Shown here piece by piece: positions 1 through 12,356 of a stretch of DNA of 64,000 bases. Position numbers and translations under genes: made by a program. The notes beneath the pieces are model-generated. The model ran no database searches. It saw nothing but the letters and a program-made list of their open reading frames with translations, and was not told the DNA's origin. Origin of the DNA: Pomphorhynchus laevis (Eukaryota > Acanthocephala > Palaeacanthocephala > Echinorhynchida > Pomphorhynchidae); assembly GCA_012934845.2 (NCBI GenBank), contig WNNJ02002784.1, forward strand, positions 1 to 64,000. Direction: 5' to 3'. Numbering within the stretch: the first letter of the stretch is position 1; the number at the start of each line of letters is the position of its first letter.

Positions 1-104
1 TGAAAACCAGCTACAGAATCCTTCCTTCATGATATCCAATTCCATACACCCTAGGGTGTATGGAATTGGATATCATGAAGGAAGGATTCTGTAGCTGGTT
101 TTCA
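1..104. repeat. Perfect 104-bp palindrome at satellite edge
   Basis: Bases 1-52 are the exact reverse complement of 53-104, with no spacer. The right arm is the start of a 443-bp satellite unit (AGGGTGTATGG...), so this is a head-to-head junction of two inverted satellite arrays. The centre (52/53) coincides with the position right after the GUC of the ribozyme-like motif in the satellite. The palindrome may continue beyond the left edge of the window; an assembly or chimera artefact cannot be excluded. Confidence 0.95.
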
Positions 105-410
105 ACGCGAAAGTCACCTCGTGTGACCTAGCAACTATTCGTTACATAAATAAGAATCCATCAAAGGATCACCAGTCCCGATTCCAATCGATCTTCATGA
201 TCTCAAACGGTAAAATATATAATAAGCATGCCAGAGAAGCATCTCGGACAATGCAGTTTCTGGATATCATGATGGAAGGTTTCATATACTGTGTGAAATC
301 TGGTAATCCTTGATTCGTAGCCTAGCAGTCAAGAGCGCAAGCCAAGTACGGAAAGCGACAGCTCGAATCTCGGATAAGTCAAATTTCAAAAGGCGAAGAG
401 TTGGTAGTCA

Positions 411-496
411 GCCTTCTGACGAGCCCGGGCAAACATGTGGCAAAAAGCGGGCGAAACGAAAACGGTTGTGGCAATGGCGCCGTTAGTAGTCAGGGT
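411..496 (+). ncRNA. Hammerhead-ribozyme-like motif, satellite unit 1
   Basis: The boxes appear in canonical order. Helix I 5' strand GCCTT (411-415), then CTGACGA (416-422), helix II GCCC (423-426) with GGGC (449-452), GAAA (453-456), a long helix III whose base is C457 with G489 and whose distal part is AACGG with CCGTT, then the cleavage triplet GTC (489-491) and helix I 3' strand AGGGT (492-496). Helix I has two G-U pairs and helix III an internal loop, so activity is uncertain. The unit boundary of the array at the palindrome coincides with the predicted cleavage point, which supports the call. Confidence 0.6.
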
Positions 497-849
497 GTAT
501 GGAATTGGATATCATGAAGGAAGGATTCTGTAGCTGGTTTTCAACGCGAAAGTCACCTCGTGTGACCTAGCAACTATTCGTTACATAAATAAGAATCCAT
601 CAAAGGATCACCAGTCCCGATTCCAATCGATCTTCATGATCTCAAACGGTAAAATCTATAATAAGCATGCCAGAGAAGCATCTCGGACAATGCAGTTTCT
701 GGATATCATGATGGAAGGTTTCATATACTGTGTGAAATCTGGTAATCCTGGATTCGTAGCCTAGCAGTCAAGAGCGCAAGCCAAGTACGGAGAGCGACAG
801 CTCGATTCTCGGATAAGTCAAATTTCAAAAGGCGAAGAGTTGGTAGTCA

Positions 850-939
850 GCCTTCTGACGAGCCCGGGGCTACCAACATGTGGCGAAAAGCGGGCGAAAC
901 GAAAACGGTTGTGGCAATGGCGCCGTTAGTAGTCAGGGT
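850..939 (+). ncRNA. Hammerhead-ribozyme-like motif, satellite unit 2
   Basis: Same architecture as the unit 1 motif: GCCTT (850-854), CTGACGA (855-861), helix II GCCC/GGGC, GAAA (896-899), GTC (932-934), AGGGT (935-939). Here the helix II extension is complete: GCTAC and GTGGC close a small CAACAT loop. Confidence 0.6.
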
Positions 940-1292
940 GTATGGAATTGGATATCATGAAGGAAGGATTCTGTAGCTGGTTTTCACATCGAAAGTCACC
1001 TCGTGTGACCTAGCAACTATTCGTTACATAAATAAGAATCCATCAAAGGATCACCAGTCCCGATTCCAATCGATCTTCATGATCTCAAACGGTAAAATCT
1101 ATAATAAGCATGCCAGAGAAGCATCTCGGACAATGCAGTTTCTGGATATCATGATGGAAGGTTTCATATACTGTGTGAAATCTGGTAATCCTGGATTCGT
1201 AGCCTAGCAGTCAAGAGCGCAAGCCAAGTACGGAGAGCGACAGCTCGAATCTCGGATAAGTCAAATTTCAAAAGGCGAAGAGTTGGTAGTCA

Positions 1293-1382
1293 GCCTTCTG
1301 ACGAGCCCGGGGCTACCAACATGTGGCAAAAAGCGGGCGAAACGAAAACGGTTGTGGCAATGGCGCCGTTAGTAGTCAGGGT
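1293..1382 (+). ncRNA. Hammerhead-ribozyme-like motif, satellite unit 3
   Basis: Same architecture: GCCTT (1293-1297), CTGACGA (1298-1304), GCCC/GGGC helix II, GAAA, GTC (1375-1377), AGGGT (1378-1382). Cleavage in units 2 and 3 would release a 443-nt monomer. Confidence 0.6.
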
Positions 1383-1466
1383 GTATGGAATTGGATATCA
1401 TGAAGGAAGGATTCTGTAGCTGGTTTTCAACGCGAAAGTCACCTCGTGTGACCTAGCAACTATTCG

Positions 1467-2274
<808 letters not shown>

Positions 2275-4534
2275 GTCAAAATCACGTATCGAGAAGGGGG
2301 GAACGAATGAGGTATTTGAATATGATAAAGGAGTGAGCGCGGCGGACTTCGAGAGGGAGTTGATTCCGGGTTAGCGAGGCGGCGACGAGGAAGGATCTGA
2401 GACCATAGTTATTGGAGTAATTGGGAATGTATAGTAAGAGGTAATGACGAGAATGCAGCGATAGAGAGAGGTGGGGTAAGTGTTTTCTAAGAAAAGAAGG
2501 TTGATGAACGATGAGGAGCCGACAGCGATGAGACGAAAAGTTTCGAGAAGAAGGCAGAGTTTGATGCAAATGTGAATGGTGGGCCAGGAGAATTGGGCAA
2601 GATATGTGGATGTTTGGTCGAAGCGACGGAGACGAAAGAGCACTCGAACGGCGGAGTTGATTATTCGACGGAGTGATCGAGCGAAAATCACGTCTGAGAG
2701 CGGTGACAGACTCTCAAAGCATGATGGAGTCGACGCTTTGAGAGTAGACATTAGATGTCAAACCATGGGCACGGTACAAGCGACGGTGTGGGTTAGGCTT
2801 GAAGGGCAATCGAAGATCGAGAATGGATGTGAGTTCAGAGTCGAAAAGAAAGGCGAGATCGTGAGGAGAGAATATGTTATTGTTGGATGGGATAGAGACG
2901 ATTTGAGTAAAGCAGAGCGGAGAAGGGAGATGTCAAGACTTCTGCAAGGGCGACGTAGGATGGTAGGTGTGTGAAGCGGGGAGTGGTTGGAATTGAGATC
3001 AAGGGTGACGATAAAGTGATCGGATAGACCAGGATCGGAGATGGACAGGAGGTTTAGGCAGCAAAACGATCGGGTCAGCGATGATGTCGAGTGCCCCGCG
3101 AAGGATATGTGTGAGATCAGTTGAGGTGAGTTTGTAATTGTAGTTGTATATAATGTTGATGAACCAGATGGAATCGGTGGAAGAGGGGCGGTTAAGGCGG
3201 TTGAATTGGCCAAGAACGATTGAAGGGATTGAGGGCAAAGAACAATGAGAAAGGAGGTCAGCGAGTTCAGTAGACAATAAGGAGGTAGGAGCTGATGAAC
3301 CAGAACGGTATACAATGGCGAGATTCAGAATGATCAGGCTAGAAGAACGACAAGTGAGTAATTTAAAAAGAGCAACGACTTAAAGGGGGTAGTGATTTTT
3401 CGAAGAGACGCGGGGCGCCGGGCGAATGCGAAGATGCCGCTATGATTAGAGAATTTGAAGGGGATGAGTTTAGGGGGCGGGCAGATTTGACTGATGAGCA
3501 ACCGGCAGATAGCAGACGTCGAATGGAGAAGTCGTCAGAATCGGAGTGCTAGGATTCGGTGAGGCAGAAGAGATCGATGGATTGCTTGGTGAATAGGTTG
3601 AGGATAATATTGGATTTATTGATCATAGATCTAGTGTTGAGGATGCCGAGGCGGAAACACTGTGTGGTGGTTGAAGGGTCTAGCGGAGACACATAGGGGA
3701 TATAGTGCGCCATCAAATTTTGGAACGGCTGTGGATAGTTTCAAAATTTCTGTCTGTTTCGGGTGGTGAGAGATGCTTCGCCGTTTTCTTCGCAAAAGTG
3801 TTTTTCTATACGGGCAGAAGATAGTTGAGCGCTTTCAGAAGGGGTGCGATCGGGTAAAATTCTAGTGCTTGAAGAGGACATTAGTTTAAATCGTCGAGAG
3901 AGGACAGAGGACTCGTGAGATCGATGCTTGAAAACAATTTTCAGAATAGGGCTGATAAGGATTAGATTGAGATTTGTTTAACCAGATGAATACGACATGA
4001 GATATGTCGTTGGAAAAGGATTGTTTACCCGCAGGAACAAGAGACGAGTGGATGAATCTGAAGACGGAAACATCGTGGTCTAGACGTGTTTGTGGAGATG
4101 AGGAGTAGAAGGAGTGATATCAGTGACGATGACGCAACGATCGCGATAAGGAAAGCGTTTTCGTGAAGGAGGACGAGTGACGTGAGTGGGTAAGATCACG
4201 ACAGAAGAGCTGGCAGTTGAGGATATAGAGGAGTATGTTTGACTACGGGAGACATAGAGGATAATGATAATAAAGAGGGTGGCAAGCGATGTGAGGAAAG
4301 GTTATGAGTGGAAGGATCGTGGAGATTGGTGGATGTGATTTTGATTGATGGATGTAGGTCATTGAGAAAAGAGACAGAAGGAACAGGACGGAGGATGTCT
4401 GGGAGTGAAGATGACATGGTATGGGAAGTGTTTATGGTGATATGGTCGGTAGGTGGAGAATGAACATTGGAAACGATGGGATAGTTTGAGTGGATGTGTT
4501 TGATGTTGATATGTGCTTATGCGAGAGTTTGCGG
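2275..4534 (-). mobile_element. LINE family A, internally deleted copy
   Basis: An APE-type non-LTR retrotransposon on the minus strand, matching 54640-57815 (copy 2) and 62430-63240 (copy 3). The 5' part (about 4534-3700) shares its sequence with copy 3. 3700-2750 corresponds to the endonuclease region of copy 2 (LNTRSI-like start). 2750-2282 is the 3' end of the reverse transcriptase region (FRLRRFDQTSTYLAQ-like). About 1.4 kb present in copy 2 (54990-56420) is missing here at about 2679, removing the core reverse transcriptase. Many frames are interrupted, so it is dead. The 3' end lies at about 2275 in an A-rich context. Opposite-strand open frames in this stretch are shadows. Confidence 0.85.
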
Positions 4535-4605
4535 AAACAACGGGTGAGTGTAGGTACAACTGTATCCAAGCAGACAAAGCTGGTACATCCAATTCTGCAG
4601 ACAAA

Positions 4606-4977
4606 TCATGTGACTGGTTGCGTTAGATGAATGGTGCCAATATTGGTTAAATCACATTTTTCGATATAGATGGACTGGTTGGCCGTTTTGAATAGTAATG
4701 TTAATTTAGCAGCCGTGCAGAAACCACATAAAAACGGCGTCGTTTTAATATCACATCTCGAAGTCTCAGGGACATTCATAATTGTCCATATTTCATAATC
4801 TGCTGAATCACAAACAATTTCGAGATTAACAAAAACATGATTTTGTTTGATTGCAGATTGTTGCCCAATATCATGTGCTGCTTTAACTAAAGTGATATTC
4901 TTCTTCTGCTTAGGCATTGTTAATTCGTTCGTAGATGAATATCGTTTGTAGATAATTCGGTTGTTTCGATAATTCAA
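4606..4977 (-). CDS. Unidentified small open frame, 123 codons
   Basis: An uninterrupted minus-strand frame directly upstream of the 5' end of the LINE A copy. A second possible start at about residue 21 (MPKQKKN) has a lysine-rich beginning. The C-terminal half has a CGFC motif and KTANQS. I do not recognise a family. It is not part of the LINE A consensus as judged from copy 3, which diverges before this point. It could be a terminal gene fragment, a piece of another mobile element or a chance frame in slightly less AT-rich DNA. Confidence 0.3.
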   Translation of the reverse strand: MNYRNNRIIYKRYSSTNELTMPKQKKNITLVKAAHDIGQQSAIKQNHVFVNLEIVCDSADYEIWTIMNVPETSRCDIKTTPFLCGFCTAAKLTLLFKTANQSIYIEKCDLTNIGTIHLTQPVT

Positions 4978-5339
4978 TAATATTGATAATTCGATAATTC
5001 GTTCGTAAATAATTCGGTTGTTTGTAAGACGTGTAATTGTTATGTGTTATTTATTGTAAGAAATTAAAATCAATCCGCGAGCATACCGAGCGGAACTGAC
5101 CTTGAATTCAATGTTTATCTCGTGTGTTGACTTTGAATTTCAATGTTATCATGAAAATAGTGTCATTCAGTCATAACAAGATATAATTTTGTTTTTTAAT
5201 CGATTTAAGATGGTGACAATACGATTAAAAGTGAGTTGCGAACAGAAAATGCAATAATTAAAGAATATGATTAAACAAAATGAAATAAAAATTAATCAAA
5301 GTGAGATCATGATTAAGCTGAAAACCTGACCTTTTTGAA

Positions 5340-7300
5340 ATAAAAAGTAGGAATATTTATTAGATCGTCAGGAATTCCGATCTTCAAAATGTCTTCATTC
5401 GGCGATTGACACTTGTGAATGTCTTGCCAAAATTGTGTTTGGCTTTCTAATGTATAGTTTGCTAAGGGTTTCGATTACGAACTCGTAAGTTTCACTGTAT
5501 TCAACCAACTCATGAGCGTTGCTACCGACATGGATCATTAAGCATTTTAGCTTGCCTGTTGTCGTTGTCGTTCTTAAAAAGTAATCAAAGTTACGTTTCC
5601 AAAGTTTAACTTTTTATTGTCAGGGTCTTCTGGTCGTATATCAATTATACAACCAGAATTTTATGTGTTGAAATATAATATCAATTATATTTCAATTATT
5701 ATATCAATTATATTTGTTGAAATATAATATCAATTTTATTTCAACACGTTTTAATGCAATGTGATAATTTTTTGATCCATCGACAATAATAAGCAAAAAA
5801 TCTCATAAGCCTATTGAGAGGTTGCTTATCATGAAGGATTTTGATACTGCGAAGCGCCGGTAAACGAGACAGATCAGGTTTCAATATTCATTGATGCATT
5901 TCGTAATTAAATATGCTGATTACTTTCACTCCATATTTACATTTCGATTGATGTATTTTAAGTCCGGGTTTAGTTACAGCCACTTCGAATTTTTCCAGGT
6001 TTGCGTCGTACTTATTTTTGTTGTTATATTGTCAGTTTTTTTGTGGTTATCGAATGTACATTTGTACTAAGGCTCGAAAATAGTATCGGTGTTTGTAGTT
6101 CATAATTGTAGCCTACTGTCATCACAACGTTGGTCCTGGGACCTCCAATGTCGATTAACAGATTTTTGTGTTCTTTCGAGAAAAGAACGCCTAGAATTAC
6201 GGCTGAAAACATATTCCGTAATATAATAAACTAGACATTTTTATATGAATCATCATTAAACAGAAAGTGCATTCTACAATGTTCTACTATTTTGTGCTAG
6301 TTGCGAGTCCGACTTCTACCTCTGAAGGATGTAATGAAATCTAAAATCGTTTATCAATCGCCTAGTCTATGAAGTAAAAGAACTTCCCGTATCTTTAAAA
6401 GCTTCGAAACATTTTCCTTTAATATAAATTTTAGCTATCAATAAAGAACTTATCCCGAATTTGACAGAGGATAATATGACTGCAGACGTCGGACCTTGGT
6501 CATGTGTTGTGGATTTGCATACCCTAGCAAAATGACCTAGTTTACATCACTTATGGTATATGGCTTCTATTGCTGGACATGCCGTACAAGGGTGTCTAGG
6601 TACACCGCAAAAGTAGTAGGGCATATGATTATTCGATTTTGAGTTAACTCTAATTCGATTCAAACTTTCCTCAGGTTCAACATAGTTTCGTCATGTATGA
6701 GTGGAAGGATTATTTCCGGTTCATAAATCACTACATCATTCCTTGACGAATTTCTTATCTTAGATCCACTAAGATGATATAGTGTTATGCTTTGTTAGCT
6801 GTTGTTAAATACTTGGAATGGATACAGTTCTGTCTGAATCAAATTGATCGGATTCGAGTTATATTTGTCTGATGCTGTCTGATCCAGATCTTCGTATAAA
6901 TGACTATCTAATGAAATCTTGTCTCACTTATTCCGCCAGATAACTGTTTGAAATTACAATCTCTTGAGAATCTTCATTAGGCGATTGAACCCTTGTGGGT
7001 AGATGTTTTACCAAAATTTTGTTTGGCTTTCTAATTTATAGTTTGCTAAGGGCTTCGATTGCGAACTAGTAAGTTTAACTGTATTAAACCAACTCATGAG
7101 CGTTGCTACCGACATGGATCATTAAGCATTATAGCTTGCTTGTTGTCCTTAGAAAGTAATCAAAGTTACGTTTCCAAAGTTTAAACTTTTTACTGCCAGG
7201 GTCTTGTGGTCGTATATCAATTATACAGCTAGAATTTTGTGTTGATATATAATATCACTTATATTTCAGCATGTTTTAGATGCGAGTTCGCTGTGAATTC
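5340..7300 (-). mobile_element. Ty3-type LTR retrotransposon relic (old)
   Basis: A heavily decayed minus-strand fossil. Recognisable parts in element order: capsid tail of gag (about 7200-6970), a zinc-knuckle region (about 6605-6520), a protease-like stretch (about 6210-6020) and a reverse transcriptase thumb/RNase H boundary (about 5960-5760). A second, related gag capsid piece lies at 5640-5395 and repeats the sequence of 6970-7200. The element is related to, but clearly older than, the one at 8354-12200. It has many breaks. Confidence 0.6.
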
Positions 7301-7393
7301 CCATGTAAATGATTTATCTATCTTATCGTGATTTGCGGATGTCATTGTTTCGTTTGTGCAACGTACCTTGCTGTGATTTTAGTGTTGAATAAA

Positions 7394-7813
7394 TTGTGGT
7401 AATATAATATAACAGACTAAACAAATCGGGTTTTATCCAACACATCAATAATAGAAATAAAGTTATAATAATGATGTTAGTTTAAAGATTATGACAATTA
7501 GAATCAATAGTAGAGCCACTATATGGCGATCATGCCAGAACAAATTTCATATTTTCCAGATAAGCAGCTATTGTGGTGAAACATTCACATATGCACATGC
7601 CTCTTCATGTCGTAGCGGGGAACTTACAATTGTCAGATATGACGAGATTCGGTATATTCTAGCTGAAACACTATCCACACATTACAATTTCGTAGGCATG
7701 GAGCAGACTAAATCGTGGTAATATAATATGACAGACTAAACCAATTGTGTTTTATTCAACACATCTACAATATAAATAAAGTTATCATAATGATGTTAGT
7801 TTAAGGATCATGC
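7394..7813 (-). repeat. Pair of about 100-bp direct repeats, likely old LTR pieces
   Basis: 7394-7493 and 7714-7813 are about 90 percent alike (GTGGTAATATAATAT...CATAATGATGTTAG) and 320 bp apart. They resemble the R-like part of the LTR at 8354-8476 (TTTATTCAA...ATAAATAAAGTTAT). I read them as terminal repeats of the relic to their left. The 220 bp between them holds an open frame (7491-7721, plus strand) that I do not recognise and consider chance. Confidence 0.5.
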
Positions 7814-8353
7814 CATTTATACGAGAGCTTTGTGATTATGAAGTACTTAATAATAGTGATGTGATACTATTTTATACGACAATTACAATTTGTTCCTATT
7901 CGACATTGTTGAAAGGCTCAGTTCAATATAATCGTTTTAATACAATATTTAAATACACTTATAATATCGTAATACATATAATGAAGCCCTCGTTTATTAT
8001 TGCATCGTTTATCATCGTGTATCATTTACGTTTGCAAAATTTATGTTTATCTTATCCGAAACAATGAGGCTTGCTGGTAAGGGAACTTAAAACACAATTT
8101 AAAATCGAAGAGGTAAATTAATTAATCAATGGCTTGTGGCTTGAATAAGTACTTTCTAAGAACTCTGGCTTCTAACTTTGGCCTCTAATTTGACTTTTAA
8201 CTCTGCCTTCCAATTCTAGCTTCTAACCCCGCCTTCTAAATCTCTTCTAATTCTGGTTTGCCCTTGGCATATATGTTTCTGTTGACTTTAATAGATCATG
8301 ATATCATTTAACGGATATACCAACCTATGTTAGATACTTTTAATTAGGTAGAT
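7814..8353. other. Spacer with degenerate short repeat
   Basis: No gene recognised. At about 8145-8262 a loose 12-14 bp motif of the type TTCTAACTCTGGC recurs about nine times. Confidence 0.5.
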
Positions 8354-8476
8354 TGTTATCTAACACTTGCTACACACTGTAATAAATAAGCAACGTTAGA
8401 ACGGCTTTATTTAATAATATCTATAAATAAACAAAGTTATACAAAAGGTACAATCTGATCATTTCATTTCATAACA
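8354..8476 (-). repeat. Short LTR (123 bp) of Ty3-type element
   Basis: Begins TGTTAT and ends CATAACA, giving inverted TG...CA termini as in LTRs. Parts of the same sequence recur at about 10391-10431, 12203-12262 and 13738-13809. Confidence 0.7.
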
Positions 8477-10869
8477 TTCGCCCCTGCAGCAAAAGTAATC
8501 ATTAAGATATGCCGGTCTTCTGGTCCTCTCTTCTTGTTTTGTAATTGTGGCAGGCTCCATGAAGTTTCGTTGTCGTCTTCTTTTGTCATAGTATGACTAT
8601 TATCTTTTGATTCTTGGAAAAATTCATATTTCTCTTTTGATAATGAATCTTTATAACATATTGGCGAAAAGTTGGTGATTTCATGGGCCAAATTTTCTAA
8701 TTCTACTTGGCTGCATCAATTGATGGATTATACGGGTATTTAGCCAATTTTCTAACAGACACGTCATGATCATTACCCTGAGGTATATTTCGCACGGTAG
8801 CGTAATTACCATTTGATTGTAGTACTTCAACAGGTCTGAAAGTATAATCAGTTTTAGGTGCCCTATCGTCTTTCAGTAAATACACTTGATCGTTATGAAG
8901 CCATGGGCGATAAAACAAACGAGTTCCTTGAGTTTCGCCAATAGTTGAACATACGTTCGTGTGGCGTTTCCCCAGTGCTAGTACATAACAAAAATCGCAT
9001 AGATGATAATACTTTAGGTAGAACTGTTTCCCAATTTTTTAAAAGACAGATTTCTTGATTTAGTTTCTAACTGAATCGTCTTCCAAATTAATCCGACATA
9101 TCTTTCGGCTTGACTGTTACCGCGCGGGTTGTAAGGTGTACTTCTATAAAAGGCTATGCCCTGAGATGATAGAAAATCACGGAACTCACGAGATTGAAAA
9201 CATGATCCTTGATCCGTGTGTATTCTACCAGGACTACCAAAAATACTTATGATTTGTCGTTGTGCAGTAATTACTGACAGGGATGAACAGTCTTTACAAG
9301 GAATCGCGAACGGAAAACGGGAGAATTTATCGACAACGCAACGTATTTAACGGTTTCGAGTAACCGATTCAAGCGGACCTTTGAAATCTACACATAATCT
9401 CTCGAATGTCTGAGTGGCGTTGGTAGCGTGGCTAACGGAAGATTTACAAAAGCGAGGTTTCAGTTCGGCACAGATATAGCAACTATTGATAACTTTCGTA
9501 ACGTCTGATTTATCATATAGCAGACGATGCTGTGTAACGAAATGCAACATTCTAGTAATGCCATGATGACAAAGAGTATTGTGAATGTGTTCTAATTGGT
9601 TCAATGATCCAGTATGGGCACACATGTGCGTAATTCTTGACATAGCGTCGGCTGTCTTATTTTCACTTTTCATACGATACTGATTTTCGTATTGATAAGG
9701 AGCTAATTCAAGTCGCCATCGAGCCACTTTATCATTTTTGATCTTTCTCGAATGAGCTCTACCAAACATGAAAGAAACATAGCGTTGATCTGGTATTATA
9801 GTAAACGGTTTATCAAGTAAATAATGCTTCCAATATTGAATGCTATTTACAATGGCCTGGGCTTCTTTTTTAATGCTGAACTAATGTAACGCAGTTTTTG
9901 GTAGGGTTTGTGAAAGAAAGCAATAGGCTTTGATGCTTGGCTCAGAACGGCACCTCTCAACGAATATGATGCATCAGTCTCTACGGTCAAAGGAAGATTG
10001 TGGGTATACGCTGTTAGAGTTGCCTCAAAAATTTAATTCTTCAAGTCATCAATAGCTTTGCTAACATCACTTGAAGGCGGATATGTATCACAATCGAGCA
10101 AAGGTCTAGTTTTTCGCGAAAACAAAGGTATCCATTTAGAATAATATGCAAGGAGACCCGTTAGACGCTGCATAGATTTTCTATCTGTAGGAATCGGAAA
10201 ATTAATAAGTGGTTTGACACGATTGGGATCCGGTTTAATAGTACCTTTTGATAGTTGATAGCCCAAGAAATTCAACATGTTTTGGCCATATTTTGTTTTC
10301 TCCTTGGCTAACGTGAGATTCAATCTCTTTGCACCTTCACAAAAATTTTGATACCGTTCATCGTGTTCCCCACAATGTTTATTTATAGGCATTATTGAAT
10401 AAAGCCGTTCTAACGTTGCTTATTTATTACAGTTTATTCAATAATATTGTAATCAGTTAATCGATACTTATAGCTTTGCCTGCAAATAATTATGTCGTCT
10501 AAGTATGCAGAGACATCGGCTAAGTTGTTATCCTTGATTAATTGGTTAATTATCCGATGAAAAACGCATACAGCGTTGGTTTGTCCAAAAGGGATTCTGC
10601 GGTACTGATATAAATTCCCATCTGCTTCGAAGGCAGTGTATGTCCCATCTTGACTTAACAAAGGTATTTGGTAATAAGCTTGGGATAGATCAACGATTGT
10701 AAATACCGAGTATGAAGCAATATCGGAGATCATGGAGTCGATTCTTGGAATGGATTACATAAGTAATCTACTACCATTCTTGGCTTTCGTCCGTTGTTTG
10801 CCACCACTAGAACTTGAGCTCTCCATGGTAATCTACTCTTTTCAATAATTCATTGTTTGAGGAGTCTAT

Positions 10870-11886
10870 CTATTTCTTGCCTGATAAATCGAGAATTTTC
10901 TGTTGTATCTCGACGAGATTTAGTAATATCAGACGAATGATTTTGTCGATACTTGGGAATAACGTCAACGGCTTAATATCCATGACTGGAGCAGTTTGTA
11001 AAGATGCCAAAGATAAACCAGTGTTCGGACCAGCGAAATTGAAAGTAATATATCGGCGAAGGAGAAAAAATTTCTGTCCTAATTTTACGGATGCGCATAA
11101 ATTAGGCAACACGATAAAGAGTGTATTCCTGTAAGTACGATCCATAAATTTGAAAGTTATGTAGCAATGACGACGAACGATCACGGATTGGGATGATGAC
11201 GCCATGTGGACTTGACGTTTACACAGGTACGTTTTTATTTGAAGGTCAGATACCACCACATCATCAATAAAATTGTCTGAACTCTCCGTATCCAGAAGTG
11301 ATTGAAACGATTTTTTAGCTATCAAAATTTTCCGGTACGTTTGACTTTGGTTAAATAGAGATGCGCAATATAGAGCAGCGGATGTTGACGGAGAATTCTT
11401 TGGACTACGAGAGCGACAAACGTTTGCAAAATGACCGCTTTTAACACATGAATGGCAAGTTGGATTCCGAGCTGGACAATTTAATCGAAGATGGTACGAT
11501 CCACCACAAAATATACAACGTTTTTGACTTTGAGAGAAGCGTGTTAGTTTATTTGTTTTCAGTGCAGCGAGAGTATCAAATTGTTCATTATCTTCACATG
11601 ATTTATCAACCAGACTGACCTGAGTAAATGCGAGACTTGATGTTTCTGCGGATGATATCATCGCGGCATGTTGTTGAGCTGCTTCGAGTGATTTGGCAAT
11701 CGTCACTAGTTCGTCAAGATCAGTTACTCGAGATTCAAGGAGACGTTGTCTAATGTAACTATTGTGAAGTCCTTGAATAAAATAATCTGTAATATTTGCT
11801 TTACGATTTGAAGAAGCATCCACAGGCTGAAAATCGCATAGATTAGCGAAATCGCCAAGCATTCGGAGATACTGATCTAAAGTCAT
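10870..11886 (-). pseudogene. gag/protease part of the Ty3-type relic
   Basis: The longest open stretch of the fossil. It shows a gag capsid C-terminus, two zinc knuckles and then a protease-like segment near LLDTESS. It is part of the element at 8354-12200, not a host gene. Confidence 0.8.
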
Positions 11887-12356
11887 TGCCGGTTCTTGTC
11901 GGCAAGCATGAAGTTGGTAACGTGCGAATAGAATATTTACAGGCTTTATGAATGCTCTATTTAAGATATTTACAGCCTCTTCATATGAAGTACACGCTTT
12001 GATTAATCCGAATAATTTCGTCGAGATGAGATTGACAAGTAATGGTAGCTTAGATTCGTCATTGAGTCCTGATTGTAGAGCAATAAAACTGTCAAGGCGT
12101 CGCTTCCATCCACTCTTCTTGAGAATTAGGACTGTCGATAGTTATATTTAATATTGAAGGCATCAATAGTTTCTCCATCTCGATGAACCAATACTATTAA
12201 ATAAACTGTAATAAATAAGCAAGGTTAGAACGGCTTTATTCAATAATATCTATAAATAAACATCGTGAGGAACACAATAAACGGTATCAAAAATTTTGTG
12301 AAGTTGCAAAGAGAGTGAATCTCACGTTAGCCAAGGAGAAAACAAAATATGGCCAA

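Larger units (their letters stand above)
8354..12200 (-). mobile_element. Ty3/gypsy-type LTR retrotransposon, broken
   Basis: A minus-strand fossil. In element order: gag with two CCHC-type knuckles (about 11540-11410) followed by a protease-like region, all within the open stretch 11886-10870; reverse transcriptase (about 10740-10030, with a YLDD-type motif near 10505); RNase H (about 10000-9780); integrase with its zinc-binding region (about 9770-9000); a C-terminal pol piece (about 8960-8480); and the short LTR at 8354-8476. An LTR-like segment also sits inside the polymerase region near 10391-10431. Divergence is moderate and there are several breaks, so it cannot be active. Confidence 0.85.

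Noticed and set aside
2576-2974. 132-codon plus-strand frame
   Set aside because: It is antisense to the LINE A endonuclease/reverse transcriptase region, Arg/Glu-rich as expected for a shadow frame, and not conserved in copy 2.
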